Positions 1-6,234 of a stretch of 9,500 bases of DNA are shown here, piece after piece. Position numbers and translations under genes: made by a program. Origin of the DNA: Candidatus Hodarchaeota archaeon (GTDB taxonomy: Archaea > Asgardarchaeota > Heimdallarchaeia > Hodarchaeales > Hodarchaeaceae); the NCBI GenBank assembly GCA_016840305.1, contig JAEOSP010000528.1, forward strand, positions 1 through 9,500, in the 5' to 3' direction. Under the pieces are notes generated by a model that did no database searches, was not told the origin of the DNA, and saw nothing but the letters and a program-made list of their open reading frames with translations. Every line of letters begins with the position of its first letter. Position 1 is the first letter of the stretch.

Positions 1-2
1 AA

Positions 3-194
3 GAAAACTTGATCCTTGGGTCTTATTCATTTGTAACTACGTTAGACGAGTTACCCGTCAAAGGCAAGAGAAGAAAGATCCCTAAGAAGTGAGAGGTATT
101 GGTGTTGGCGATATTAGATAAAGAGTTGTTTCAAGTAGTCCTAAAGGTTGGTGCAAACTTACTTGTTCTGATCTGCCGGATAGGGGATGCGTGA
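3..194 (+). other. Edge region: tail of an unidentified gene, decayed ORF or structured RNA
   Basis: No product can be named. Two + frames are open from the left edge. One runs from base 2 to TAA at 83-85. The other runs from base 3 to TGA at 90-92, ending in a basic tail (KGKRRKIPKK), and stays open again after that TGA until a second TGA at 192-194. GC is about 45% over 93-211, clearly above the surrounding third. The stretch is followed by a hairpin and T8, so some + transcript probably ends here. Options are the C-terminus of a truncated gene with a structured 3' UTR, a decayed coding sequence (the second half reads like a protein, with GANLLVLI), or a structured RNA. CAAGTA (131-136) could pair with TACTTG about 30 bases later. 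I cannot choose between these. Confidence 0.25.
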
Positions 195-230
195 CTCATC
201 CCGTCGTGACTCTAAAAAACAATTTTTTTT
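184..230 (+). terminator. Hairpin plus T8, probable terminator working in both directions
   Basis: GGGATG (184-189) pairs perfectly with CATCCC (197-202) around a 7-base loop. About 20 bases later comes A6 (214-219), then CAA, then T8 (223-230). On the + strand the T8 would end the transcript entering from the left edge. On the - strand the A6 gives a T6 run about 23 bases beyond the stop of the gene at 242-541. Archaeal RNA polymerase terminates at T-runs, so this is a natural boundary between convergent transcripts. CGTGACT also occurs twice here, at 190-196 and 205-211. Confidence 0.55.
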
Positions 231-241
231 GTCCGACAAAT

Positions 242-541
242 TTAGTCATGAAAGAAATAGATATTCATCCATGAAGGTTCACCAATTTTTTTGCTCAATT
301 CTTCAATTGAATTAACTTCAACGAGTCGAATAGTTGGTAAAAACTGCCCAAGAGTATATTCCATTCTAAATGCTGATTTAGATACGGTAAGATCCATTGT
401 TTCATATAAAATAGTAATTTCTCCACTTTTATAGGAGGTAGGAAACTTTACTTTTAAATTCTGGCTTTTAGTATCATTAGTGAACTCATTAAGGGCCACT
501 GTTCCAATAACGGGGGTAGTAATTACAATTATTAAAAGCAA
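242..541 (-). CDS. Small secreted or membrane-anchored protein of unknown function
   Basis: The open frame of 99 codons starts at a TTG (541) and begins with a hydrophobic stretch (LLIIVITTPVIGTVA), which looks like the core of a signal peptide or single membrane anchor. A soluble domain of about 80 residues without cysteines follows. No family was recognised. The start is doubtful. No ribosome binding site precedes the TTG, and the frame stays open upstream to codon ATT at 578-576, just after a TGA. An ATG at 581-579 lies one frame off. If one A is removed from the A5 run (568-572 on the + strand), that ATG reads through as MNSKIIPFRFSCILLLIIV and onward, a textbook signal peptide with a basic n-region. 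The gene is therefore probably 242-581 carrying a one-base insertion or sequencing error. A TATA-like palindrome at 635-646 fits its promoter. Confidence 0.55.
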   Translation of the reverse strand: MLLIIVITTPVIGTVALNEFTNDTKSQNLKVKFPTSYKSGEITILYETMDLTVSKSAFRMEYTLGQFLPTIRLVEVNSIEELSKKIGEPSWMNIYFFHD

Positions 542-634
542 AATGCAGGAAAAACGAAAAGGGATTATTTTTGGAATTCATCTCTTATCATCTTCAAAGA
601 GGGGTAAATTGGATCCGTAAGTAGTTAATATTCT

Positions 635-646
635 TTAAATATTTAA
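635..646. promoter_or_regulatory. Perfectly palindromic TATA region between divergent genes
   Basis: TTAAATATTTAA is a perfect 12-bp palindrome between the - gene ending at 242 and the + gene starting at 689, so it could serve as a TATA box on either strand. On the - strand it would place transcription start near 610, about 30 bases before the ATG at 581. On the + strand it would start near 665-670. A second AT box (CATAATATAA, 653-662) lies about 30 bases before the ATG at 689 and would give a nearly leaderless transcript. Confidence 0.5.
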
Positions 647-688
647 CCGAATCATAATATAACCTTATCTTTTGTACTTTCTAGGGTA

Positions 689-1783
689 ATGGATGAAGAA
701 GACTCCAGACAGATTTATAAAATGATTAAAGTTAACTGGCTTAAATTAAATTCTTTCTCTATCAATAAAGTGAGATTCTTGGATAATTTTATAATTATAG
801 GAACGATTAGGTCAGATATTGGCATAACAGAAGGAGCTAAAATACTCCAAGAGAGTGGTACTGCAATAAATGCGGTAGAGGAAGTAATAATCAGAGTGGA
901 AGATAACTTAGAAGATTGGACGGTGGGTTCTGGAGGTTTACCAAATCTGTGCGGTGAAGTGGAATTAGATGCATCAATAATGGACGGACATACATTAAAA
1001 GCTGGGGCGGTTGCGGGTGTGAAAAATTATCCAAACCCTATATCAATAGCTAGATCAGTGATGGAGCATTCTCCCCACGTATTGCTTGTTGGTGATGGAG
1101 CAGACAAATTTGCTGATGTCATGGGATTCAAAAAGAAGCATCTTCTTACTAAAAATGCCCAAGAAATCCATGAGGACTTTCTAATAGGTAAAGGTATAGT
1201 CGAAAAGGAATATGATACAGAAGATTCCTTGAAAAATAAGAAAAGATATTATAAATCGTTCAAGCAACAAGTGAAAGAGAATAAGCTAATGGGATGGTAC
1301 GAAAAATATTCTAAGGAAAATCATGGTACAGTGAACGTTATTGCTAAGGACAAACACGGTGATATCTGTTCTGGTGTGTCAACAAGCGGTCTGTCATTTA
1401 AGATACCAGGAAGAGCTGGAGATTCCCCCATTATAGGCGCTGGGAATTATGCAGATAATCGATTTGGTGCAGCAGCTTGTGTTGGGGTGGGAGAGATTGC
1501 TATAAGGCTATCCTTAGCTCGAATAGCAGTATATGAATTATCAAAGGGTGTAATTGTTGATGAAGCAGCTAAAAGGGCAATAAGCTCTATTCGAGATTTA
1601 GAAGCAGGAGCTGGCTCTTTAGCTATTCTTGTTATGGATAAAGAAGGAAGAACTGCTTCTGCTGCTAACTTCAAAAACTATTATTACTGGATGGCCGATT
1701 CTAAAAATATTGAGCCAGTTAAGATGGAATGTATATTCGTAGATACGTCAGCAGAGGTTCTTGGAGTAGGTTACCATCAATAG
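689..1783 (+). CDS. Ntn-hydrolase, asparaginase type 2 / N4-(beta-N-acetylglucosaminyl)-L-asparaginase family
   Basis: This family is made as a proenzyme that cuts itself to free an N-terminal Thr nucleophile, then hydrolyses amide bonds at asparagine side chains (glycosyl-asparagine, isoaspartyl dipeptides or L-asparagine). The alpha-chain signature is clear: WTVGSGGLPN (77-86), VELDASIMDG (91-100) and HSPHVLLVGDGADKFA (127-142). A variable linker follows (about 165-208), then the cut site NHGT with T214 as predicted nucleophile. The beta-chain has STSGLSFKIPGRAGDSPIIGAG (231-252), with T232, R242 and D245 at the expected positions. Two positions are odd: the Gly normally two residues after the nucleophile is N216, and the oxyanion-hole Thr in the ATG.G motif is V265 (CVGVGE). 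No signal peptide, so probably cytosolic. About 30 residues precede the domain start (IIIGTIRS). ATG 689 is kept because the TATA box suits it; ATG 722 is an alternative. Substrate is unknown. Confidence 0.85.
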   Translation: MDEEDSRQIYKMIKVNWLKLNSFSINKVRFLDNFIIIGTIRSDIGITEGAKILQESGTAINAVEEVIIRVEDNLEDWTVGSGGLPNLCGEVELDASIMDGHTLKAGAVAGVKNYPNPISIARSVMEHSPHVLLVGDGADKFADVMGFKKKHLLTKNAQEIHEDFLIGKGIVEKEYDTEDSLKNKKRYYKSFKQQVKENKLMGWYEKYSKENHGTVNVIAKDKHGDICSGVSTSGLSFKIPGRAGDSPIIGAGNYADNRFGAAACVGVGEIAIRLSLARIAVYELSKGVIVDEAAKRAISSIRDLEAGAGSLAILVMDKEGRTASAANFKNYYYWMADSKNIEPVKMECIFVDTSAEVLGVGYHQ

Positions 1784-1816
1784 ATGAGATTAGACCCAAA
1801 TTCAATCAGATCTCAT
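1784..1816 (+). repeat. Inverted repeat just after the asparaginase-family gene
   Basis: ATGAGAT (1784-1790) and ATCTCAT (1810-1816) form a perfect 7-bp stem around a 19-base loop directly after the stop codon. No long T-run follows, only a pyrimidine-rich stretch leading to the next TATA box, so it is a weak terminator or 3'-end hairpin at best. Confidence 0.35.
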
Positions 1817-1834
1817 TGTTCTCCTATCTCTACC

Positions 1835-1843
1835 TTTAAATAT
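1835..1843 (+). promoter_or_regulatory. TATA box for the zinc-ribbon membrane protein
   Basis: TTTAAATAT lies 44-52 bases before the ATG at 1887, predicting transcription start near 1866 and a short leader. A second candidate, TCATAAAACCTTA (1853-1865), would give a leaderless start. It resembles the CATAATATAACCTTA before the gene at 689. There is no Shine-Dalgarno site before 1887. Confidence 0.45.
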
Positions 1844-1886
1844 GATTTGAAGTCATAAAACCTTAATTTCTATAGGAACTAATCTA

Positions 1887-2171
1887 ATGGAAAGTTGTCG
1901 TGTTTGTGGAAGTAAAGATATTAGTCGTTTTTGGAGTGGTCGCGTAGGGCCCCTAGTGTATTGCTCATTCAGTTGTAGTGCGATTGGGAACCGTTATATT
2001 AATTTAGTATTTAGTTTGATACTTGGGATATTCTTAATTATCTTAACCACACTTGCATTGGAAACTCCTTCTGACCGACTCGGAGAGGGATTATGGTTAT
2101 ACTTAATTTTTGGTTTGGCTGAATTATATTTCCTCCTGATAACAATTTATGGATTTATTAGTAATCACTGA
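1887..2171 (+). CDS. Small zinc-ribbon protein with two membrane helices, unknown function
   Basis: The 94-residue product starts with a metal-binding module. C4 and C7 (CRVCG) with C26 and C30 (CSFSC) form a CxxC...CxxxC set spaced 18 residues apart, suited to one zinc ion. Two strongly hydrophobic segments follow, roughly residues 38-57 and 69-90, joined by a short charged loop (ETPSDRLGEG). The likely arrangement is a small cytosolic zinc ribbon tethered to the membrane by a hairpin of helices. I do not recognise a named family; similar zinc ribbon plus membrane helix proteins are common uncharacterised archaeal genes. It stands alone, with its own TATA box upstream and a gap of 143 bases before the next gene. 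The ATG is the only plausible start because the cysteines begin at residue 4. Confidence 0.7.
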   Translation: MESCRVCGSKDISRFWSGRVGPLVYCSFSCSAIGNRYINLVFSLILGIFLIILTTLALETPSDRLGEGLWLYLIFGLAELYFLLITIYGFISNH

Positions 2172-2314
2172 ACTCTTAGAAGTCTTATATACTAAAAAGT
2201 AAGAAACTGATTAATTCAAGCAATTTTTTCACCAGTCATTTTACTCAAAAATACTAAAATACATTGTAACTACCCAAATTAAAAACGATTAATACTTACT
2301 CAGAAGGTGAAAAA
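2172..2314 (+). promoter_or_regulatory. Promoter region and ribosome binding site of the acyl-CoA synthetase
   Basis: AAGGTGA (2304-2310) ends four bases before the ATG at 2315 and matches the archaeal anti-Shine-Dalgarno sequence well, which fixes this start. Two TATA-like boxes are visible: CTTATATACT (2184-2193), and the AT-rich AAATACTAAAATACA around 2249-2263, which would give a leader of about 30 bases. A T6 run at 2224-2229 may end transcription from the upstream gene. Confidence 0.55.
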
Positions 2315-4066
2315 ATGCAAGAAATGTTATGGCATAAACACAAATGGCCTGAAAATGTAAAGAAAACCCTCGAATATCCAAATGAACCTCTTTATAAGAT
2401 ACTAGAGGACACAGCAGATAAAGCCGGTGAATTACCATATACAATATGGTCTGGTACGACTACAACCTATAGAGAAACAGAAGAAGCAGCAAATAAGGTT
2501 GCTGATTTTCTGATAAAAAATGGTGTAAAGAAAGGAGATAATGTAGCAATCTTCTTACCCAATCTACCTCATTACCCAATAGTTTTTTTCGGAATTCTTA
2601 AAGCAGGCGCTGCAGCAGTAACTTGTAATCCTTCATATACTGAACAAGAATTGAAGTACCAATTAAAGGATTCTGAAGCGGTTATGGTTTTTGTCTTTGA
2701 CAATGAAGTTTTCACACCGAACACATATAGGGCCATAAAGGGCTCAAAAGTAGAAAAAGTCATTGTTTGTAGCGCAAAAGACTTTTTACCAAAATTTAAA
2801 GGTTTTTTCGGAGGGCTTCTTGGGAAAGTCCCCAAAAGTCCATATTATGAAAAAGATAAAACTATTTTCTACAAGGATATAATGGCTTCTTATGAATCAA
2901 CAAGAATCAAAGATGTTAAAATTAATCCTAAAGAAGATTTAGCTGTAGTTATTTATACAGGTGGGACAACGGGAGTACCTAAGGGCGTTATGTTGACACA
3001 TAGCAATATTTTAACTAATATATATCAATTAGATGAATATGTCTGGCTTCATCCTGAGGATGGAACGCCAATAAGGAAGATTCGGTATGGGGAAGAGGTT
3101 TATATCGGTGCTTTACCATGGTATCACTCTTATGGACTTACTTTGACCATGTTGGGTGGTGCATATAAAGCAGCGAAGGTAATACCCATTCCTAACCCTA
3201 GAGAAGGGAAACCTCCATTATCGGTGGTACTTGAGGCAATACAGGAACATAAAGTCACTATTCTTCATGCAGTGCCGACAATTTATGCGGCAATTGTTTC
3301 CATATATTCACAAGATCCAGATAAATATGATTTAACATCGGTTCTTGGATGTGGATCAGGAGCCGCTCCATTACCGCCAGAACTAGCGAAAAATTTTGAA
3401 AGAATCACTGGAGGGACGATATTTGAGGCCTATGGACTTTCTGAGACATCTCCTGTTACCCATCTTAATCCTACAAATAAATTGACTAGAAAATTTGGTT
3501 CCGTCGGTTTCCCAATTTCTGATACTTATGTGAAAATAGTAGATTTAGAAACAGGTACAAAAGAATTACCAGTAGGAGAAGATGGTGAGATTGCTTTAGC
3601 AGGTCCTCAGGTGATGAAGGGTTACTGGAAAAAACCAGAAGCAACTGCAGAGGTTTTTCGAGAAATTGATGGAATGAAGTTTTTCTTAACAGGAGATATA
3701 GGGCATTTAGATGAAGAAGGCTATACTCTGATAACAGATAGGAAAAAGGATATGATTATTGTAGGTGGCCTGAAAGCCTACCCACGAGAAATAGAGGATA
3801 TCTTATTCGGTCATCCCAAAATTAAACTGGCAGCAGTTATTGGATTACCTAAAGATGATGACCCTTCGAGTGAGTACGTTGCTGCTTATCTCGTTTTAAA
3901 AGAAGGAGAAACAGCTACAGAAGAGGAGATAATCGAATGGTGTCGAGATAAAATGGCTGGCTATAAAAGACCTAGAAAAGTTGAATTTCGTGAAGAGTTG
4001 CCTCAGTCAATGATTGGTAAGGTACTACGTAGAGTTATCAAAGAAAAAGAATTAAAACAAGGTTAA
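2315..4066 (+). CDS. Long-chain fatty acid-CoA ligase (AMP-forming acyl-CoA synthetase)
   Basis: It activates a fatty or other carboxylic acid with ATP to an acyl-adenylate and passes the acyl group to CoA, giving acyl-CoA, AMP and pyrophosphate. All core motifs of the ANL adenylating superfamily are present in order: the phosphate-binding loop YTGGTTGVPKG (214-224), the motif YGLSET (373-378), TGD (459-461), the hinge region DRKKDMIIVGG (475-485) leading into the C-terminal domain, and the catalytic lysine K569 in the PQSMIGKVLRR block. At 583 residues it has the usual length and looks complete and functional. No signal peptide or membrane helix, so it acts in the cytosol or at the inner membrane face. 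The N-terminus (WHKHKWPENV) resembles archaeal and bacterial FadD-type ligases. Acyl chain length cannot be read from the sequence. It is preceded by a good GGTGA site and followed by a hairpin, so it appears monocistronic. Confidence 0.93.
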   Translation: MQEMLWHKHKWPENVKKTLEYPNEPLYKILEDTADKAGELPYTIWSGTTTTYRETEEAANKVADFLIKNGVKKGDNVAIFLPNLPHYPIVFFGILKAGAAAVTCNPSYTEQELKYQLKDSEAVMVFVFDNEVFTPNTYRAIKGSKVEKVIVCSAKDFLPKFKGFFGGLLGKVPKSPYYEKDKTIFYKDIMASYESTRIKDVKINPKEDLAVVIYTGGTTGVPKGVMLTHSNILTNIYQLDEYVWLHPEDGTPIRKIRYGEEVYIGALPWYHSYGLTLTMLGGAYKAAKVIPIPNPREGKPPLSVVLEAIQEHKVTILHAVPTIYAAIVSIYSQDPDKYDLTSVLGCGSGAAPLPPELAKNFERITGGTIFEAYGLSETSPVTHLNPTNKLTRKFGSVGFPISDTYVKIVDLETGTKELPVGEDGEIALAGPQVMKGYWKKPEATAEVFREIDGMKFFLTGDIGHLDEEGYTLITDRKKDMIIVGGLKAYPREIEDILFGHPKIKLAAVIGLPKDDDPSSEYVAAYLVLKEGETATEEEIIEWCRDKMAGYKRPRKVEFREELPQSMIGKVLRRVIKEKELKQG

Positions 4067-4120
4067 CAACCAAATGAATAGGTCTGATCTTTTATGTGAT
4101 CTCACCTATTCAGACGGTTG
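4067..4120 (+). terminator. Long imperfect hairpin after the acyl-CoA synthetase gene
   Basis: TGAATAGGT (4075-4083) pairs perfectly with ACCTATTCA (4104-4112). Inside, GATC (4086-4089) can pair with GATC (4098-4101) across an 8-base loop; outside, CAACC (4067-4071) can pair with GGTTG (4116-4120). The result is a nested stem of up to 18 pairs with small internal loops, immediately after the stop codon. No T-run follows directly, so it is either a 3'-end processing or stability hairpin, or a protein-binding palindrome, more than a classical T-run terminator. Confidence 0.5.
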
Positions 4121-4123
4121 AAT

Positions 4124-4150
4124 TTATCAATTAATATTTAAAATTGATAA
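4124..4150 (+). promoter_or_regulatory. TATA box inside a 9+9 bp inverted repeat (operator candidate)
   Basis: TTATCAATT (4124-4132) and AATTGATAA (4142-4150) are perfect inverted copies separated by AATATTTAA. The spacer and flanks hold the TATA-like TTAATATTTAAAA, 25-37 bases upstream of the ATG at 4168. A dimeric regulator bound to the two arms would cover the TATA box, which is the standard layout of archaeal repressor sites. Confidence 0.5.
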
Positions 4151-4167
4151 TTATCTTGCTTCTTCCC

Positions 4168-4737
4168 ATGCGGACTCTGTATATTCTATTAATATCGACA
4201 GTTTTACTTGTTATTGGTGTAATACTTCGAATAATCCCTGATAACTTCGTTTCAATGCTTTTAGGATGGGGTAGTTTATTATTTTTTGTTTATTCTACTC
4301 CATTTTATCCTGAGGCTATTGCCAGTAGAAACTGGCAAACAGTTGATGGTAAAATTGTTACATCGGAGATAAGAAAAAAAGGAACTTCTACTTCGGGTGT
4401 ATCAAGCTATCCTGTTATCGAATATATTTATAAGGTTGATGAACAGGAGTACAAGAATGATAGATTTAAGTTTGGAATCCAAAGCGTCTCTGAAACTGGC
4501 CCTCACGCTTATGAAGATATGATCGAAAAATACCACCTTCATAAAATAGTGAAAGTTTATTATAGTGCAAGAAAACCTGAAAATTCGGTTTTGGAGCCAG
4601 GAATTAACATAAGGATATACGGTTTTACAATTGGTGGTATAGCTTTCTATCTTGCTTCCCTTATTGTTGGTGAAATCGCAAGAGAAATTGCGAATATGCC
4701 TGATATTGCAGAAAATATTTTTCGGGTGTTTTTATGA
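4168..4737 (+). CDS. DUF3592 membrane protein
   Basis: The 189-residue product has two N-terminal membrane helices (about residues 4-22 and 27-43), an extramembrane domain, and one C-terminal helix (about 148-168). The middle domain carries the DUF3592 pattern: W56 followed by G61KIVTSEI, then SYPVIEYIYKV-EYKNDR (80-99), and the closing VYYSARKPENSVLEPG (130-145). The family's biochemical role is unknown. ATG 4168 is preferred over the in-frame TTG at 4144: the TATA box fits a leaderless start at 4168, and MRT gives a basic residue before the first helix. Its stop codon overlaps the start of the next gene in ATGA, so the two are translationally coupled and probably form one membrane assembly or act in the same process. 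Confidence 0.75.
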   Translation: MRTLYILLISTVLLVIGVILRIIPDNFVSMLLGWGSLLFFVYSTPFYPEAIASRNWQTVDGKIVTSEIRKKGTSTSGVSSYPVIEYIYKVDEQEYKNDRFKFGIQSVSETGPHAYEDMIEKYHLHKIVKVYYSARKPENSVLEPGINIRIYGFTIGGIAFYLASLIVGEIAREIANMPDIAENIFRVFL

Positions 4738-5324
4738 AATTTGAAAATGCGTATTTAAAAGAACGAGTAATTGCCTATCTAATTGATTATATCACAATTT
4801 TCTTGATAATGTCTATTGGATTAATGTTTATAACGATTGCGACTGCTTTCGGTCCTGAGATGAGTGAAGAAGAATATAATCGTTTTTTCAACTTTCTTGT
4901 TTACGTTTCTTTCTGGATAGTATCCTTTTGCTATTTTATATTAGCAGAATGGAAGTTCTCAACTACGTTAGGTAAGATAATCTGTATCATAAAGATAGGT
5001 AATGAATCTGATAGGGAAGGTAATAAACTGACTAAGATTACACTAAAACAGTCTCTTATTCGTAATTTCTCGAAAATGCGTGCAGAATTTATGCTAATCG
5101 ATATTATTGTTGGTCTGTACATGAATCCATCGAAATTACGCAGAGGTGGTTCAGTAATTTCGAAAACTATCACAACCAAAGTACCTGATCCGATGTGGAA
5201 GAATACTAAACAAGCTAGAAAGGTACGTAGAGCATTTAAAATAGTAATGGCTATAGGTGGTGCTTTGGCTCTATCATTACACCTTATTACAGATTTAGCA
5301 TTAATCTTTGATTTAATTACCTAA
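4734..5324 (+). CDS. RDD family membrane protein
   Basis: The family signature is present: R11 with D18 in the first helix (RVIAYLIDY), the TTLGK motif (77-81) after the second helix, and LIRNFSK (108-114) with a later D123. Hydrophobic segments lie at about 14-38, 52-71 and 168-192. The loop between the second and last is long and basic and contains an unusual stretch, KTITTKVPDPMWKNTKQARKVRRA split over 144-167. RDD proteins have been linked to transport in some bacteria, but no activity can be assigned here. The ATG overlaps the stop of the DUF3592 gene by four bases, showing a two-gene operon. After its stop, a short AT-rich gap with a new TATA-like box leads to the acetyltransferase gene. 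Confidence 0.8.
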   Translation: MKFENAYLKERVIAYLIDYITIFLIMSIGLMFITIATAFGPEMSEEEYNRFFNFLVYVSFWIVSFCYFILAEWKFSTTLGKIICIIKIGNESDREGNKLTKITLKQSLIRNFSKMRAEFMLIDIIVGLYMNPSKLRRGGSVISKTITTKVPDPMWKNTKQARKVRRAFKIVMAIGGALALSLHLITDLALIFDLIT

Positions 5325-5334
5325 ATGTAAATAT
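5320..5334 (+). promoter_or_regulatory. Possible TATA box for the GNAT gene
   Basis: CTAAATGTAAATAT (about 5321-5334) spans the stop of the RDD gene and lies 21-34 bases before the ATG at 5355. No Shine-Dalgarno site precedes this ATG, consistent with a leaderless transcript. Read-through from the DUF3592-RDD operon remains possible because the gap is only 30 bases. Confidence 0.35.
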
Positions 5335-5354
5335 CGGTCTAGGAATTACCTCCA

Positions 5355-6218
5355 ATGGAGATAGAATACCATGAAAATGTGAACGAATTCCTTAGATTAT
5401 GTACCCCATTTTTAATACGACATGAAACCGAAAATAACTTATTATTTGGAATTTTAAATAATTTAAGGAAGGATATTCATCATTATAGTAAGGAAGAAAC
5501 ACCTGAGTTAATTTCAATTACACACAATGACGGTTTATCTTTGATAGCAATTAGAACTCCTCCATTTAATCAGTTACTATCTTTTACAAAGAATTTGGAT
5601 ACAATAGATTTTCTTGTAGATGAATTAATTAAGAAAAATACAATTCTTCCAGGAGTTTTAGGATTTAAAGAGGGCTCACTAAGATTTAGTCAGTTGTGGG
5701 GTAAAAGAAACAAAATTGAATGTATTTTAAGTATGCATGAAAGAATATATCAATTAACAGAGGTAAACCCAAAAACAATAGGTCAAAATATGTTCCTACC
5801 TGCAACACTTGATGAAAAAGGACTTATTTCCGATTGGATAAAAGGTTTCATTATTGATTGTTTTCCTGATACCCCTGAAGAAGCAGTTGCAGATTCAGCT
5901 GAAGGTATTGAAAAGGCAATAAAGGGGAATAAATTCTATTTATTGAAAGTGGATGATAAACCTGTTTCAATGGTGAAAAGTTCAGGGATTACTCCAAATG
6001 GTCAGGCCATAAATGCAGTTTACACTCCCCCAGAAAAGAGAAATAATGGATATGCAACAGAAGTAGTTGCTAAAATTAGTCAGAAGATATTAAATGAAGG
6101 AAAAAAGTATTGTTTTCTCTTCACTGATCTAGCAAATCCTACATCAAACAAAATCTATCAAGAAATTGGCTACAAGCCCATAATTGATATGGATCAATAC
6201 AAATTCAAAAAGTCTTAG
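5355..6218 (+). CDS. GNAT family N-acetyltransferase (COG3393-like, two-lobed)
   Basis: Predicted to move an acetyl group from acetyl-CoA to an amine; the acceptor is unknown. The C-terminal half (about 145-284) is a GNAT fold: INAVYTPPEKRNNGYATEVV (219-238) is motif A, with the pyrophosphate-binding R-N-N-G-Y-A at 229-234. It is followed by CLFTDLANPTSNKIYQEIGYKP-type motif B (253-275 here, CFLFTDLANPTSNKIYQEIGY), where the tyrosine of the NKIYQ block is the usual general acid candidate. The N-terminal half (1-140) is a second alpha/beta lobe without the CoA motif, as in 'predicted acetyltransferase' proteins of similar length. It is soluble, with no targeting signal. It lies 30 bases after the RDD gene and converges on the GTPase gene with a gap of only 16 bases, so the two 3' ends must overlap as antisense RNA. 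T5 runs at 6238-6242 and 6247-6251 could end its transcript. Confidence 0.85.
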   Translation: MEIEYHENVNEFLRLCTPFLIRHETENNLLFGILNNLRKDIHHYSKEETPELISITHNDGLSLIAIRTPPFNQLLSFTKNLDTIDFLVDELIKKNTILPGVLGFKEGSLRFSQLWGKRNKIECILSMHERIYQLTEVNPKTIGQNMFLPATLDEKGLISDWIKGFIIDCFPDTPEEAVADSAEGIEKAIKGNKFYLLKVDDKPVSMVKSSGITPNGQAINAVYTPPEKRNNGYATEVVAKISQKILNEGKKYCFLFTDLANPTSNKIYQEIGYKPIIDMDQYKFKKS

Positions 6219-6234
6219 GTTAAAGGTGTAATGG

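Noticed and set aside
90..92. In-frame TGA as a selenocysteine codon
   Set aside because: Some Asgard archaea use selenocysteine, but there is no redox-type context (no nearby Cys) and no convincing SECIS element, and the gene itself is unidentified.
1447..1674. 75-codon - strand open frame inside the asparaginase-type gene
   Set aside because: It lies entirely opposite the conserved beta-chain and is a shadow of that gene's codon pattern.
4144..4167. TTG at 4144 as the start of the DUF3592 protein
   Set aside because: It lies inside the inverted repeat and right next to the TATA box, too close for a transcript to include it. ATG 4168 fits better.
4931..5179. 82-codon - strand open frame inside the RDD gene
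   Set aside because: It is fully opposite a family-supported coding region and has no promoter or ribosome binding site.
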